A DNA stretch of 64,000 bases, taken from VXPQ01 sp965232485 (GTDB lineage Bacteria > Bacteroidota > Rhodothermia > Rhodothermales > VXPQ01). The notes beneath the pieces are model-generated. The model did not search any database. It had not been told where the DNA came from and was given only the letters and a program-made list of their open reading frames with translations. The stretch is from positions 1,922,001 to 1,986,000 of the forward strand of contig OZ246975.1 in NCBI GenBank assembly GCA_965232485.1, written 5' to 3'. Positions 63,381-64,000 of this stretch are shown piece after piece; position 1 is the first letter of the stretch; each line of letters starts with the position of its first letter. Both the position numbers and the translations under genes were made by a program.

Positions 63381-63872
63381 CTATGCTTTGGTTGTGTGTT
63401 GTGTAACCCGAAGGTTGATCGCAAGTGACTCCAACTTGTCTATCAAGACCTCTCCTTCGCCACGGGCTTCAATGACCACCCCCAACTCGTACGAGCGATT
63501 GGACCATTCATACATGTTTGCCGAACCGAGAAGCGCATAACGGCGCTCTTTTGTCTCTACGACATAGAATTTCGCGTGAAGTGTGGGCATGTAGAAGATC
63601 GATGCGGTGGGCATTTCCTTGACGTCGCGGACAAATTCCTCGTGCCAGCTTCCCGCATCCGGTTCGCGGGTGATCACCACCAGGTTGACGCTTCGAGACT
63701 GGAGCATCTGCAACAGTTTCTTCGTTGTCGAAGTTCTGAAGTTCATATGCGTAAGCCAAGGAGAGACCCAATAAACCATTTTGGGATTTTTCTCCCCAAA
63801 CAAGCGTGCAAGGAAAGGCTCTATCACCTTTCCGGAACCGTGGTGCAATTTGAGAAAGTCGGTTCTCTGCAT
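63381..63872 (-). CDS. phospholipase D-type nuclease, single HKD motif
   Basis: 163 aa. The motif LHAKFYVVETKERRYALLGSAN gives H99 and K101, with Glu replacing the usual Asp, followed by GSANMYEWSNRS and the terminal YELGVVIE, typical of one-motif PLD proteins such as Nuc that dimerise to form the active site. Single-HKD PLD enzymes of this size are DNA nucleases. It is first of the visible minus-strand genes before the partial one at the window edge. Confidence 0.78.
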   Translation of the reverse strand: MQRTDFLKLHHGSGKVIEPFLARLFGEKNPKMVYWVSPWLTHMNFRTSTTKKLLQMLQSRSVNLVVITREPDAGSWHEEFVRDVKEMPTASIFYMPTLHAKFYVVETKERRYALLGSANMYEWSNRSYELGVVIEARGEGEVLIDKLESLAINLRVTQHTTKA

Positions 63873-63927
63873 ATCCTAAATTAGCCTTGCTTGGTGTCGT
63901 GTCTCAAGGGCACATAGCAGCTATCAA

Positions 63928-63999
63928 TCATTCAAGCTGCACGAGCTCCGCTAAGACCCTTTCCGCAAGTGCCGGCGAAACCATTTTTATCGCACCTGT
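63928..63999 (-). CDS. C-terminal end of a gene continuing beyond the window
   Basis: About 23 codons of an open frame end at a TGA at 63928-63930 (TGAIKMVSPALAERVLAELV...). Its stop is 55 bp before the PLD gene. It is too short to identify, but on the same strand and in operon spacing, so it may belong to the same defence locus. Confidence 0.35.
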   Translation of the reverse strand, partial: TGAIKMVSPALAERVLAELVQLE

Positions 64000-64000
64000 C

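Noticed and set aside
1..64000. tRNA or rRNA genes
   Set aside because: I looked for T-loop and anticodon-stem patterns in the intergenic stretches and found none; a covariance-model scan would be needed to be certain.

Overview
The window is about 64 kb of GC-rich bacterial chromosome. It probably comes from the Bacteroidota/Rhodothermota side of the FCB group. The evidence is a surface protein ending in a type IX secretion (T9SS) sorting domain (NYPNPFNPST), a PorX-type response regulator fused to a PglZ domain, a Rho factor with a long Arg/Pro-rich insertion, and a few Bacteroidota-like promoter boxes (TAnnTTTG). MurE carries the DNPR motif, so the peptidoglycan is predicted to contain meso-diaminopimelate.

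Layout. 0-13.4 kb: metabolic and envelope genes (alpha/beta hydrolase, cupin-CMD fusion, UDG-like protein, ruvA, amidohydrolase, O-methyltransferase, phosphoglucomutase, a 1271-aa Calx-beta surface protein). These are interspersed with an intact IS5-family element, two MITE-like relatives of it, an array of 17-bp palindromes spaced 31 bp apart, and a 63-bp copy of part of ruvA. 13.8-23.1 kb: forward genes porX, tsaE, folC, rho, a HAD hydrolase, a TolC-like gene, an mlaC-like gene and a glycosyltransferase. 23.1-40.1 kb: on the minus strand, a membrane protein and a nearly complete dcw cluster in the order mraZ-rsmH-ftsL-ftsI-murE-mraY-murD-ftsW-murG-murC-ftsQ-ftsA-ftsZ; murF and ddl are absent. 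40.2-47.0 kb: pyrG, a methyltransferase, two glycosyltransferases and gyrB.

47.0-52.2 kb is an accessory region. It holds a cysteine desulfurase remnant, a SAP-like protein, a gene-poor stretch full of large inverted repeats, an AT-rich outer-membrane-like gene under a sigma70-type promoter, and a group of small winged-helix proteins with a truncated duplicate.

52.2-64.0 kb reads as a defence island. A cysteine desulfurase gene stands divergent from a tightly coupled operon of a DUF4007 protein, a 1129-aa P-loop ATPase and a DndC-like ATP pyrophosphatase. This matches the SspA / SspBCD single-strand DNA phosphorothioation modules. Convergent to it is an operon of a phospholipase D-type nuclease, an AAA+ ATPase, a HerA-like ATPase, an unknown 405-aa protein and a 142-aa helical protein. 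I infer that this second operon is the effector half, possibly related to SspFGH or a HerA-nuclease system; that link rests on gene context and needs homology searches.
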